Positions 26,090-34,663 of a DNA stretch of 64,000 bases are shown one piece after another. The translations under genes were made by a program, and so were the position numbers. The DNA lies in contig NZ_JAAZQL010000009.1 of assembly GCF_012275515.1 (NCBI RefSeq), positions 1 to 64,000 of the forward strand, in the 5' to 3' direction. Each line of letters begins with the position of its first letter. The first letter of the stretch is position 1. Source of the DNA: Novosphingobium sp. SG707 (GTDB lineage: Bacteria; Pseudomonadota; Alphaproteobacteria; Sphingomonadales; Sphingomonadaceae). Under the pieces are notes generated by a model that was given only the letters and a program-made list of their open reading frames with translations, had not been told where the DNA came from and did no database searches.

Positions 26090-26469
26090 CCAGTTGTACA
26101 GCCTGAGTTGTTATGCCTTGAACCCGTCATCCTGAGTTTTCCGAAACCTGTCGGACGATCGTGCAGGCCAGTTCGCTCGATCAGGGTTCTGCGGCTGCTT
26201 GAGAGCAAACCGCGATGTGGGGACCGGGACCTTTCAAGCGCCGGGACCGCCGGAGAAGCCGCCGTGCGGGGCGGATCAAGGGCGGCGGCGGGAAGGGCGG
26301 CGAACCCGCAGGAAGCCCGCCAGGCCGGTCGTCATAGGGCCCGCTGCATGCCGACAGGGCATGTTGATGAAGAAGTGGGCGCGCCGGTCGGTCAGGAGCC
26401 GGCGCGCCCTGATGGCGCGGTCTGAGCCCCGGGCGCTGCCGGGCAGCGTAAGGCGGTTTGCCGGGAGAG
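26090..26469. other. Non-coding decayed stretch inside the island end
   Basis: Nearly 400 bases follow the receptor fragment. They are GC-rich, with short open frames on both strands and no family I recognise. On the minus strand this is where the C-terminal catalytic half of the integrase should lie, but the conserved Arg, His-x-x-Arg and Tyr motifs are not visible, so that half has been lost or scrambled. Confidence 0.4.
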
Positions 26470-27163
26470 CAAGCCATTGGGGCACTGCCCCATCATAGGC
26501 ATCAATGGACCGAAGCAGGCCGCCCAGAATGTCGGGGTCGGTGACCGCCGCGTGATGCTTCGTCTTGGGTGTGACGAGCGCCCCTTTCAGATTGGCCGAG
26601 ACATATCATACTGCGCGCGGCCCGTGACGATCGCATAGCGGAAGATCGTGCCGAACGTGCTGCGCAGGCGATTGGCGGTCTCATGGCGTCCGCGCAATTC
26701 AATTTTTCGAAGCACATCAAGCAATTCAGGCGCCGTCAGTTCCGTGATAGGGCGGTCGCCGATATCGGGTTTGGCAAAATCGAGCAGCCAGCGCAGCTTG
26801 GATATGGTCGGTCGAACGGCCGTCTCTCTCAAGCTTGCCGAGCCATTCCTTGCTTATCGCCCGAAACGTATCCTGCGAGCGGGCCCGTTCTTCGCGCTGC
26901 TTGTCCTTGCGGATTTGGGCAGGATCACGGCCCTCCGCCAAGGCCTCGCGGGCGGCTGCCCTCATGGCCCGGGCCTTGGCGAGGGGCAGGTCGGGATAGT
27001 TCCCGAGAGACAGAGTTTTCTGCTTGCCCCCGAAGCGATAATTAAATCGCCAGAGCCGTCCACCCGTGGGCATGATGAGCAGGCAAAGCCCTAGCTCATC
27101 GCTCAATTTGTAGGGCTTATCTTTTGGTTTTGCGGCATTAATTGTCAGTGCGGTGATAGCCAT
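26470..27163 (-). pseudogene. P4-type integrase, frameshifted and truncated
   Basis: The N-terminal DUF4102 domain starts at ATG 27163 (ALTINAAKPKDKPYKLSDE, then RFGGKQKTLSLGNYPDLPLAKAR). Near 26826 the frame is lost at KLERDGR; the next frame carries the SAM-like domain (TISKLRWLLDFA, DRPITELTAPELL, RLRSTFGTIFRYAI). Near 26583 a second slip leads to NLKGALVTPKTKHHAAVTDP in a third frame, fading by about 26470. The catalytic domain is missing. Integrases of this kind sit next to the tRNA gene they use; tRNA-Phe lies 170 bases upstream. It marks the end of a genomic island that can no longer excise by itself. Confidence 0.85.
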
Positions 27164-27217
27164 GATGGTATCGTCCTGATAGTATGATTGCGCATACCAA
27201 CAAGAGTACCATCAGAT

Positions 27218-27237
27218 GGTCCGGGTACAACCGGACC
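27218..27237. repeat. Inverted repeat between integrase remnant and tRNA-Phe
   Basis: GGTCCGG and CCGGACC flank a six-base loop (GTACAA). It lies about 100 bases past the tRNA 3' end, in tRNA transcription direction. It could end the tRNA transcript or be part of the old attachment region (integrases bind arm sites here). There is no T run. Confidence 0.4.
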
Positions 27238-27335
27238 CGCCCGACTCTACCGGACTGGTGATCCAGCAGAAATGGCGCAATTCCGCCATTGCCGGATGTC
27301 CTCAGACGGTCTAGAATGTGTTTGGAAGGCGGTAA

Positions 27336-27411
27336 TGGTGCCTGGGGACGGGATCGAACCGCCGACACCGTGATTTTCAGTCACGTGCTCTACCAACTGA
27401 GCTACCCAGGC
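27336..27411 (-). tRNA. tRNA-Phe (anticodon GAA)
   Basis: The minus strand folds as a 76-nt tRNA: acceptor stem GCCTGGG/CCCAGGC, D arm with AGCTCAGTTGGTAGAGC, anticodon stem CGTGA/TCACG around the loop CTGAAAA (anticodon GAA), and T arm with GGTTCGATCC. The CCA end is encoded. It lies downstream of yacG on the same strand and upstream of the integrase remnant, so it is the probable integration site of the island to the left. Confidence 0.97.
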
Positions 27412-27525
27412 ATTACCATTTGTTACCGTTTAGCAGAGGATGTTGCCATCGCCTCGCTGCCGGTGGACGGGCCTATGGCTAACCGGATCGGTCTTGGCAA
27501 GCCAAAAAAACACATTCGATGAAAC

Positions 27526-27687
27526 TTATTTGTCATCCTCCCCATTTGCGGGGTTTCCGGGCAGGGCATAGCCGTCCGACAGCCACTGCATCAGGTCGCG
27601 ATCACGGCAACGGGTTGAGCAAAATGGTTTATGTGATTCGTTGCGGGGCTTGCCGCAGACCGGGCATTTGCGATTTTGTTGGGTCAT
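27526..27687 (-). CDS. yacG: DNA gyrase inhibitor / zinc-binding protein YacG
   Basis: This 53-residue protein has the YacG zinc finger: CPVCGK near the start and [23 protein letters not shown]. Four cysteines bind zinc. In E. coli YacG binds GyrB and blocks DNA binding. ATG at 27685-27687 overlaps the stop of the RNase gene by four bases (ATGA). It is the last gene of infA-maf-RNase-yacG. Confidence 0.93.
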   Translation of the reverse strand: MTQQNRKCPVCGKPRNESHKPFCSTRCRDRDLMQWLSDGYALPGNPANGEDDK

Positions 27688-28640
27688 AATGTCACCGCCT
27701 GCGCGAATCCGCCGTCGAGAGCAAGACCCGCATCTTCCTGAAAATCCAGCCGCCGTCCGCTGCGCTGGGCCAGTTCCTCGCGCCATGCGGGCGTGATGGC
27801 CGCCATCACCGAAGGGTGGGCGCGCAGCAGCAGCAGTCCGGCCTCCGCAACCCTCTCGGCCCGGCGCAGCAAAAGCCGCGCCGTCGCGCCCGCCCGCGCA
27901 TGGGTCAGCCGCGCCAGCAGCGAAGGGCGCTCCATCCGCGAAACGATCTGGACAAAGCCAAAGCCGTTCATCGCCGTGCGTTCATGGGGCCAGCCTTCCA
28001 GATCCTGCGCCAGAACGCCGTCCACCGCCTGCCGATCAGCCTTGGTCTCCAGAGTGGGGAAATCGATGCCGATCGAACCGCCCAGATCGAGCCGCCTGAT
28101 GGTCGAGGCCACCGCCCCGGCCGCCGCCACGGCCAGCGCGGGCGGGGGCAGGGGGCCATCGACGTCGATCACCGTCATCGCGGGCGTGGGCGACAGCACC
28201 AGCGCTCCGCCGGAAAAGGCGACCGCACCGCTCCATGCTTCGCCCCACACATCCTCCCACACACCGGCGGGGAATTGGCGCACCACGCGCGCATCGGGCA
28301 GGATATCGGCAAGGCGCGGGGCAGGGCGCAGCGGTGCATCGCACGGACGCGACTGGGCCAATTTATAGCGGCCCGTTTCCGCCATGGCGCTGCGCAAGAT
28401 CTCGACGCGGATCGGCGCGCCCTCGCTCGCCTCGCGCGGCAGGCGGTCGACCAGCGCTTCCTCGCCGCTCTTCAGGCGCAACAGGCCCCGGCGCGAACCT
28501 CCCGCGCGGCGGATCAGGGTCGCGTTCTCAACCTGCCCCGGCGCGGCGCTTCCGGGCCAGTCGATCTTGGCGGCCACCACTTCGGCTCCATCGAGCAGCA
28601 CCGCGCGATCCTCGCCGATGCCTTGCTCGATCAACCACAT
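27684..28640 (-). CDS. RNase E/G-like ribonuclease, short form
   Basis: This 318-residue protein resembles the catalytic core of RNase E/G, as seen in the short homologues of sphingomonads located between maf and yacG. Conserved pieces are the N-terminal [18 protein letters not shown], the centre with [14 protein letters not shown] (matching the GGxIVIDF DNase I-like motif) and a C-terminal helical part. The zinc-link CPxCxG of full RNase E is not present. It is shorter than E. coli RNase G (489 residues), so substrate range may differ. It is seven bases from maf and overlaps yacG. Confidence 0.85.
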   Translation of the reverse strand: MWLIEQGIGEDRAVLLDGAEVVAAKIDWPGSAAPGQVENATLIRRAGGSRRGLLRLKSGEEALVDRLPREASEGAPIRVEILRSAMAETGRYKLAQSRPCDAPLRPAPRLADILPDARVVRQFPAGVWEDVWGEAWSGAVAFSGGALVLSPTPAMTVIDVDGPLPPPALAVAAAGAVASTIRRLDLGGSIGIDFPTLETKADRQAVDGVLAQDLEGWPHERTAMNGFGFVQIVSRMERPSLLARLTHARAGATARLLLRRAERVAEAGLLLLRAHPSVMAAITPAWREELAQRSGRRLDFQEDAGLALDGGFAQAVTL

Positions 28641-28646
28641 GGGCGT

Positions 28647-29243
28647 TTAATCCAGAGGATAGGAGGCGGCGCGCAGCAGCGCCCGCGTTTCATACAAAGG
28701 CAGGCCGATCACGCCCGAATGGCTGCCCGACAGGCGCCGGATCAGCGCTTCGGCCCGGCCCTGGATGGCATAGCCGCCCGCCTTGCCCAGACCTTCGCCG
28801 CTGGCGATATAGGCCTCGATTTCCTGATCGGTCAGATTTTTGAAAATCACCAGCGTCTCGACCTGCTTGACGCGTTCGCGCCCCGCCGTGTCGATCACGC
28901 AGACCGAGGAGATGCACATTTGCCGCCGCCCGGAAATCGCGCGCAACATTTCGCGCTGCAATTCCACCGTATCGGCCGGGGGCAAAACCCTCCGCCCCAG
29001 CGCCACCGACGTATCGCCCGCGATCACGATCTCGTTGGGCGCACGGTCGACGGCGCGTGCCTTTTCCACCGCAAGGCGGCGGGCATAGGCACGCGGCAAT
29101 TCGCCTTTGAGCGGCGTTTCGTCGATGTCGGGGCTGGCGATGCGGTCGGGCACAATGCCCAGACGCGCCAAAAGGTCCCGCCGCCGGGGCGAGGACGAGG
29201 CCAGCACCAGAAGCGGTTTGCCGGCCTGATCGGTCATAGCCAT
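28647..29243 (-). CDS. maf: Maf-like nucleotide pyrophosphatase
   Basis: This 198-residue protein belongs to the Maf/HAM1-like family, which hydrolyses non-canonical or UTP/dTTP-type nucleotides. The signature SSSPRRRDLLARLG lies at residues 16-29, the catalytic Asp region in VIAGDTSVALGRR, and GYAIQGRAEALIRRLSGSHSGVIGLPLYET near the end matches the family closing motif in pieces. Length is normal. It lies between infA and the RNase gene on the same strand with short gaps and probably shares their transcript. Confidence 0.92.
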   Translation of the reverse strand: MAMTDQAGKPLLVLASSSPRRRDLLARLGIVPDRIASPDIDETPLKGELPRAYARRLAVEKARAVDRAPNEIVIAGDTSVALGRRVLPPADTVELQREMLRAISGRRQMCISSVCVIDTAGRERVKQVETLVIFKNLTDQEIEAYIASGEGLGKAGGYAIQGRAEALIRRLSGSHSGVIGLPLYETRALLRAASYPLD

Positions 29244-29264
29244 CGCTAGGGTGCAGCCAGGCGC

Positions 29265-29510
29265 TTAATAGCTGCCGGGGCCGCCGCGACCGGGCATAAA
29301 GCGATAGGTGATGCGACCCTTGGTCAGGTCATAGGGGGTCAGCTCGACCAGCACCTCGTCGCCCACCAGCACGCGGATGCGGTTCTTGCGCATCTTGCCT
29401 GCGGTGTGGCCGAGGATCTCATGATCGTTCTCCAGCCGCACGCGGAACATCGCGTTGGGCAGCAGTTCGACCACCTGGCCGCGCATTTCGAGCAGTTCTT
29501 CTTTCGCCAT
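29265..29510 (-). CDS. infA: Translation initiation factor IF-1
   Basis: This 81-residue protein is IF-1, an S1-like OB-fold protein that binds the ribosomal A site during initiation. It begins [19 protein letters not shown] and contains [20 protein letters not shown] and the [10 protein letters not shown] segment. The C-terminal extension GRGGPGSY is short. ATG at 29508-29510 gives the standard N-terminus. It heads the infA-maf-RNase-yacG run, with 239 bases to the divergent TonB receptor. Confidence 0.97.
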   Translation of the reverse strand: MAKEELLEMRGQVVELLPNAMFRVRLENDHEILGHTAGKMRKNRIRVLVGDEVLVELTPYDLTKGRITYRFMPGRGGPGSY

Positions 29511-29749
29511 CCGTAAACTTCGGTTCTCTAATAAGAGGGGAGATTGGCGCGCGCCATAGACGCAGATACGGCAAAAGGAAAGCCAAACTCGCGCAAGGTT
29601 TGGCCAGATATGCCAACATGCCGCCGAAATGTAGCGCCAATGCGACAATATGTTACCTTGCCGCGCTTGCGAACAGGCGGTCCAATCGGCATCCGCATAG
29701 CCCTGACAGCCATGCCAATCATAAGGTTCTGTCTCAGGGAGTATCCGTT

Positions 29750-32398
29750 TTGCGCAAGATTGCCCGCAAGTTTGGCCCCCGGTTTGCCTTTGTGCCGGTA
29801 TCGCTGGTTTGGGTGATGGCGTCCGGTGGGTCGGTGCTGGCCCAAACGCAATCTGCGCCTGCCGCAGAGGCCGCGCCGCTGGCCGCCGCCGACGCGCCAG
29901 TGGTCGAAACCGCCGCAGAGGGTGCATCCGACGATGCCACCGCAACCGCCACCGCCCCCAAAACGCCGGTGACCCGCGGGCGCGAGATCGTGGTCGTGGC
30001 CGACCGCATCAAGGGGCAGGTCGAGGCGCCCCAGCCCCCCGTGGCGGTGTTCGACGAGGAAGACATTGCCGCCTATGGCGCAACCACGGTGGATGACCTG
30101 ATCACCGCCATTTCGCCGCAGACGGGCAGCGGGCGCGGGCGTGGTTCTTCGGGCCCGGTCATTCTGGTCAACGGCCAGCGCATCACCAATTTCCGCGAAA
30201 TGATGAATTATCCGCCGGAATCGATCCGTCGGGTCGAGGTCCTGCCCGAGGAAGTCGCGCTGCGCTTTGGCTACAGCGCCGACCAGCGGGTGGTGAACAT
30301 CATCCTCAAGGATCACTATCAGGCCCGCACGGTCGAGGCCGAACTGGCCCTGTCCGACAGCATCGGCGCCAATACGCTGAAAGGCATGGCATCGGTGCTG
30401 AAAATCGATAAGGGCAAGCGGATGAACCTGACCGCCAAGGCCGACCGCACCAATCCGGTCACCGAGGCGCAGGCGAAAGTCCTTCAGGCGCGCAACACCA
30501 TCCCCACCTTTTCGACCGATCCCAGCCCGGCGGCCAACCGTACGCTCGTGTCCAATACCAAGGACTATTCGCTCAACGGCACCTATACCGCGCCGCTGGG
30601 CAAGGACGGCATGGGCGGCAATATGACGTTCAACGCGCTGGCTTCGCGCGCGGATGTGACGGGGCTGGCGGGGCTCAACACCTATTCGCCCGCCACCGAT
30701 GTGCTGCGCACCTTTGACGGGGCTCTGACGCGGCGCACGCTGACCGACACCTATTCGGCCGGGGCGGGGCTGAACAAGCGCCTGCTCGACTGGAACCTGT
30801 CGGCCACCACCGACATCAGCCATGTCGACGCCACGACCACCACGGCCAATCGCGTGACCGACAATGCGGTTCTGGCCGCCGCTTTGGCCAGCGGCATTGC
30901 GCCCAGCGGCGGCTTTACCACCGCCAAGAGCAAGACCGACACAGTCACCACGCTGGTCACGCTTGTCGGGCGTCCGGTTGCCCTGCCGGCGGGCAAGATG
31001 GCGGTGACGGTCAAGGGCGGCTTCAATTACACCGCTCTGAACGCCAGCAGCACCAGCACGCTCAGCCCCGCTTCGAACCTGAAGCGCGGCGATGCTTCGC
31101 TGGGCGTCAATCTGGGCATTCCGCTCACCAGCCGCCGCGAGCATGTGGGCGAGGCGCTGGGCGATATCACGCTCAACCTCTCGGCCTCGGCCGATCACCT
31201 GTCCGATTTCGGCGAACTGGTGGACTGGAGCGCGGGCCTGACATGGAATGTCACCGACAAACTGGGGCTTCAGGCCAGCTATCTCTATGACGAGGCCGCG
31301 CCTTCGCTGTCCAATCTGGGCTCGCCGCTGGTGGCCACCTATAACGTATCGGTCTATGACTTTGTGAAGAGCCAGACCGTGCTGGCCACGGTCATCACCG
31401 GAGGCAATTCAGCGCTGGTGAAGGAGCATCGCAATGATATCAAGCTGGGCCTGAACTGGACCCCGCCCATCCTGAAGGGCAAGTCCAATCTGGTGGTGGA
31501 ATATTTCAACAACCAGTCCAGCAATGTCACCAGCGCCTTCCCGACCACGCTGACCACGGCGATCGAGGGGGCCTATCCGGGACGCGTGACGCGCGATCCC
31601 ACTACAGGCGCCATTACCCAGATCGACCGCCGCGCGATCACTCTGGCCGAAACGCGCGATGAGCATGTGCGCTGGGGCTTTAACATCGGCGGCAATCTGG
31701 GCAAGGAAATCCGGTCGCAGGGGCGCGGGCCGATGGGCATGTTCGGCGGTGGCCCACCTCCGGGAGGCGGGCGTCCGGGCGGTAATGGACCGGGCGGAGG
31801 GCGTCCGGGTGGCGGTGGTTCGGGTGGTCCGCCGCCGGGCGGCGGCATGGGCGGTCCTCCGCCGGGCGGGGGCGGTCCGGGTGGCCCTCCGGGTGGTGGG
31901 CGTGGCGGTCGTTATGAAGGCCGCTGGAACCTCTCGCTTTATCACACTGTCTATTTCGTAAACCGGGTTCAGGTCGCGGCCAGTGGGCCATCGCTTGATC
32001 TGCTGGGCGGCGATGCGCTGTCGGGCGGGGGCACGGCGCGGCACTCGCTGGAGGGCGAGGGCGGCTTCTTCTTCAAGGGCATCGGCCTGCGCATGAACGG
32101 CACGTGGACCGCGCCCACCCATGTCAACGGCAGCGGCGCGCCCGGTTCGACCGATCTGCGCTTTGGCTCGCTTTTTAAGCTGAACACGCGCCTGTTCTTC
32201 GATCTGGGGCAGCAGAAGCGGTTGGTGAAGGAAACGCCCTTCTTCAAGGATGCGCGTTTCAGCATCGGGGCCAAGAACATCTTCAACCAGCGCCAGCGCG
32301 TGACCGACAGCAATGGCAACACCCCGCTGTCCTATCAGCCGCTCTATATGGATGCGCAGGGGCGGGTCATCGAGGTGGAATTCCGCAAGATGTTCTGA
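29750..32398 (+). CDS. TonB-dependent receptor-like outer membrane protein with Gly/Pro-rich insert
   Basis: This ~882-residue protein starts at a TTG with GGGAG eight bases upstream. A signal peptide is followed by an Ala/Thr/Pro-rich linker (to about residue 70), a plug-like domain ([47 protein letters not shown]) and a long beta barrel ending in an aromatic residue (EVEFRKMF). About residue 665-722 a run of [13 protein letters not shown] units interrupts the barrel (31741-31911), then the barrel resumes with [12 protein letters not shown]. Such Gly/Pro-rich insertions occur in a sphingomonad receptor group of unknown ligand. No transport genes are adjacent. The gene ends in a strong terminator. 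Confidence 0.88.
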   Translation: MRKIARKFGPRFAFVPVSLVWVMASGGSVLAQTQSAPAAEAAPLAAADAPVVETAAEGASDDATATATAPKTPVTRGREIVVVADRIKGQVEAPQPPVAVFDEEDIAAYGATTVDDLITAISPQTGSGRGRGSSGPVILVNGQRITNFREMMNYPPESIRRVEVLPEEVALRFGYSADQRVVNIILKDHYQARTVEAELALSDSIGANTLKGMASVLKIDKGKRMNLTAKADRTNPVTEAQAKVLQARNTIPTFSTDPSPAANRTLVSNTKDYSLNGTYTAPLGKDGMGGNMTFNALASRADVTGLAGLNTYSPATDVLRTFDGALTRRTLTDTYSAGAGLNKRLLDWNLSATTDISHVDATTTTANRVTDNAVLAAALASGIAPSGGFTTAKSKTDTVTTLVTLVGRPVALPAGKMAVTVKGGFNYTALNASSTSTLSPASNLKRGDASLGVNLGIPLTSRREHVGEALGDITLNLSASADHLSDFGELVDWSAGLTWNVTDKLGLQASYLYDEAAPSLSNLGSPLVATYNVSVYDFVKSQTVLATVITGGNSALVKEHRNDIKLGLNWTPPILKGKSNLVVEYFNNQSSNVTSAFPTTLTTAIEGAYPGRVTRDPTTGAITQIDRRAITLAETRDEHVRWGFNIGGNLGKEIRSQGRGPMGMFGGGPPPGGGRPGGNGPGGGRPGGGGSGGPPPGGGMGGPPPGGGGPGGPPGGGRGGRYEGRWNLSLYHTVYFVNRVQVAASGPSLDLLGGDALSGGGTARHSLEGEGGFFFKGIGLRMNGTWTAPTHVNGSGAPGSTDLRFGSLFKLNTRLFFDLGQQKRLVKETPFFKDARFSIGAKNIFNQRQRVTDSNGNTPLSYQPLYMDAQGRVIEVEFRKMF
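31741..31911 (+). repeat. Gly/Pro-rich coding repeat inside the receptor gene
   Basis: About 57 codons consist almost only of Gly, Pro and a few Arg, Ser, Met and Asn, with imperfect units such as [12 protein letters not shown] and GGPGG. The DNA is correspondingly repetitive (CCGGGCGG-type units). Codons vary at third positions, so the repetition is kept at the protein level. It should form a long flexible loop. Confidence 0.8.
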
Positions 32399-32425
32399 TC
32401 GGGCCTGATGGCTGGGCAAAAGTTG

Positions 32426-32457
32426 GGGGAGAGGCGCAGCGCACCTCTCCCCTTTTT
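32426..32457 (+). terminator. Rho-independent terminator of the receptor gene
   Basis: GGGGAGAGG (32426-32434) pairs with CCTCTCCCC (32444-32452), followed at once by five T. It lies 28 bases past the receptor stop. It also shows that the uvrC start must be the ATG downstream of it. Confidence 0.9.
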
Positions 32458-32482
32458 GCGTGATGGGGCCTATCTGGGCGGG

Positions 32483-34420
32483 ATGGTTGATGATGCGAAC
32501 AATCCGCCCGACCGCGCGGCGGACCGGTTTAATGAGGACAAGGCGGTAAGCCTGATCCGGGGCGGGGGCGAGCGGCCCGATCTGGACGCGGGTGTGGCGG
32601 CGATCCGCGAGGTGCTGGCGACCTTGCCGGTGCGGCCCGGCGTGTATCGGATGCAGGACGCGCGCGGCGACGTGCTCTATGTCGGCAAGGCGCGGGCGCT
32701 GCGCAACCGCGTGGCCAATTATACGCAGGTGGATCGGCTGCCTCTGCGTCTGCAACGCATGGTGTCGCAGACGCGAAGCATGACCATCGTGACCACCAAC
32801 AGCGAGGCCGAGGCGCTGTTGCTGGAAGCGCAGCTCATCAAGCGGTTTCGCCCGCCTTATAATGTGCTGTTGCGCGATGATAAAAGTTTTCCTTTTATTT
32901 TGCTGCGTTCCGATCATGATTTTGCGCGAATTATGAAGCATCGCGGCGCGCGCCGGGCCGAGGGCAATTATTACGGCCCCTTTGCCAGCGCCGGTTCGGT
33001 CAACACCACGATCAACGCCTTGCAGAAACTTTTCCTGCTGCGAAGCTGCACCGATTCCTTCTTCAGTCGGCGTGACCGGCCCTGCCTGCTGTATCAGATC
33101 AAGCGGTGCAGCGCGCCCTGTGTGGACCGGATCAGCAAGGAGGATTACGGCGAACTGGTGCGTCAGGCGAAGGATTTCCTTGGCGGCAAATCGAACGCGG
33201 TTCAGCGCGAGATAGAGGCGCAGATGAGCGCGGCGGCGGAGGATCTCGATTTCGAGCGCGCCGCCATGTTGCGCGACCGTCTGCGCGCGGCCACCTTTAT
33301 CCAAGGCTCGCAGGCCATCCATGCCGAGGGCCTGCCCAATGCGGACATCTTTGCCTGCGCCGAAAAGGCGGGGCAGATCGCGATCCAGGCCTTCTTCATC
33401 CGTGGCGGCCAGAATTGGGGCCACCGCGCCTTCTTTCCGGCCCGCACCGAGGGGATGGAGATGGGCGAGGTGCTGCAAAGCTTCATGGCGCAATTCTATG
33501 AGGAAGTGCCGCCCCCGCGCGTCATCCTGCTCGACCGCGCCTTGCCCGAGGCCGATCTGCTGGCCGAGGCCTTGAAGGAGGCCGCAGGCGGCAAGGTCGA
33601 AATTACCATCCCGCAGCGCGGCGACCGCAAGCGCCTTGTCGAACAGGCCGAGCGCAATGCGGCCGAGGCGCTGGACCGCCGCATGGCCGAGAGCGGCAGC
33701 AAGGCCAAAGTCTGGCGTGAAATGGCCGATTTCCTCGAACTGGACGAGCCGCAGCGGATCGAGGTTTACGACAACAGCCATATTCAGGGCACCCATGCGC
33801 TGGGCGCGATGATCTGCGCCGGGCCGGACGGGTTCATCAAGAACCAGTACCGCAAATGGAACATCCGCGAGGCCCAGACCAACGACGACTTCGCCATGAT
33901 GCGCGAGGTGATGACCCGCCGCTTTGGCCGCGCGATGGAGGAAGATCCCGACCGCGATAAGGGCCAGTGGCCCGACTGCGTGCTGATCGACGGCGGCAAG
34001 GGACAGATGAGCGCGGTGAAAGCGGCGCTGGAGGAACTGGGCGTTGAGGACGTGCCGCTGATCGCCATCGCCAAGGGACCGCACCATGGTCGCGATGGGC
34101 GCGAGGTGTTCCATTTCCCCGATGGGCGCGAGAAAATGCTGCCTGTCAATTCGCCCGTCCTGTTCCACCTGCAACGCATGCGCGACGAGGTCCACCGCTT
34201 CGTCATCGGCGCCCACCGCGAAAAGCGCAGCCGGGCGATCACGGCCTCGCCGCTGGACGAAATCCCCGGCATCGGGCCTGCGCGCAAGCGGGCTTTGCTG
34301 CTGCATTTCGGCACCGCCAGTCGGGTGAGGGCGGCGGCGCTCGATGACCTTATGCGCGCGCCCGGTGTGTCAGAGGCGGTGGCGCGGACGGTGTATGATT
34401 TCTATCATCCGGGGGGGTGA
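32483..34420 (+). CDS. uvrC: Excinuclease ABC subunit C
   Basis: This 645-residue protein makes both incisions in nucleotide excision repair. The GIY-YIG domain is at about residues 50-130 (PGVYRMQD, VLYVGKARALRNRVANY), followed by CLLYQIKRCSAPC, the UvrB-binding helix pair (AEDLDFERAAMLRDRL), the RNase H-like nuclease domain (EVYDNSHIQGTHALGAM, VLIDGGKGQ) and the C-terminal helix-hairpin-helix pair (IPGIGPARKRALLLHFG). ATG 32483 lies after the receptor terminator and gives the conserved length. An earlier in-frame ATG at 32408 precedes the terminator and is rejected. Confidence 0.97.
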   Translation: MVDDANNPPDRAADRFNEDKAVSLIRGGGERPDLDAGVAAIREVLATLPVRPGVYRMQDARGDVLYVGKARALRNRVANYTQVDRLPLRLQRMVSQTRSMTIVTTNSEAEALLLEAQLIKRFRPPYNVLLRDDKSFPFILLRSDHDFARIMKHRGARRAEGNYYGPFASAGSVNTTINALQKLFLLRSCTDSFFSRRDRPCLLYQIKRCSAPCVDRISKEDYGELVRQAKDFLGGKSNAVQREIEAQMSAAAEDLDFERAAMLRDRLRAATFIQGSQAIHAEGLPNADIFACAEKAGQIAIQAFFIRGGQNWGHRAFFPARTEGMEMGEVLQSFMAQFYEEVPPPRVILLDRALPEADLLAEALKEAAGGKVEITIPQRGDRKRLVEQAERNAAEALDRRMAESGSKAKVWREMADFLELDEPQRIEVYDNSHIQGTHALGAMICAGPDGFIKNQYRKWNIREAQTNDDFAMMREVMTRRFGRAMEEDPDRDKGQWPDCVLIDGGKGQMSAVKAALEELGVEDVPLIAIAKGPHHGRDGREVFHFPDGREKMLPVNSPVLFHLQRMRDEVHRFVIGAHREKRSRAITASPLDEIPGIGPARKRALLLHFGTASRVRAAALDDLMRAPGVSEAVARTVYDFYHPGG

Positions 34421-34437
34421 TGTGTGGGGGTATTATG

Positions 34438-34652
34438 AAGGGGGCCTCCGGCGGGCAAAGGGACTTGTCCCTTTGCAATCCCGTTAATGGGGAGGGTTCC
34501 TGCGGCGGCGTTCTATTTTATTAAAAGCCTGCGGCGCTGGTATATTGCGCCGCAGGCTTTTCAAAATTCCGAGGCCGCGTCCGACACTTTGCGGCTGAAC
34601 CCATAACGCAACGCAGACAGTAACGGGAGCGCGAGGGTCTAGACCCTCGCAT
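34438..34652. repeat. Three-hairpin dispersed repeat, copy 1
   Basis: Between the convergent ends of uvrC and the acetyltransferase gene lies an element with three hairpins in order. They are CAAAGGGAC-TT-GTCCCTTTG (34456-34475), a 15-bp stem with A and T tails (34523-34561), and the perfect palindrome GCGAGGGTCTAGACCCTCGC (34631-34650). A second copy with the same blocks in the same order and orientation is at 52260-52499. Shared blocks include GGGGCCTCCGGCGGGC before the first hairpin, CGCGTCCGACAC before the last part and GACAGTAA followed by GGGAGC before the palindrome. It contains no ORF. Confidence 0.85.
34523..34561. terminator. Bidirectional terminator within repeat copy 1
   Basis: AAAAGCCTGCGGCGC pairs perfectly with GCGCCGCAGGCTTTT across a nine-base loop. 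The T-rich tail reads on both strands, so it can stop transcription from uvrC (plus) and from the acetyltransferase gene (minus). Confidence 0.85.
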
Positions 34653-34663
34653 CAAAACCCTTC

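Noticed and set aside
27138-27368. Small frames overlapping the tRNA-Phe gene
   Set aside because: They run through a tRNA and have no coding features.
32408-32482. An earlier in-frame ATG for uvrC
   Set aside because: The receptor terminator (32426-32457) would lie inside the coding region, and the extra residues are not part of UvrC.
31409-34306. A very long open frame on the minus strand opposite the receptor and uvrC genes
   Set aside because: It is antisense to two well-supported genes, its translation is rich in Arg, His, Gly and Ala as expected for a GC-rich shadow, and no family is recognisable.
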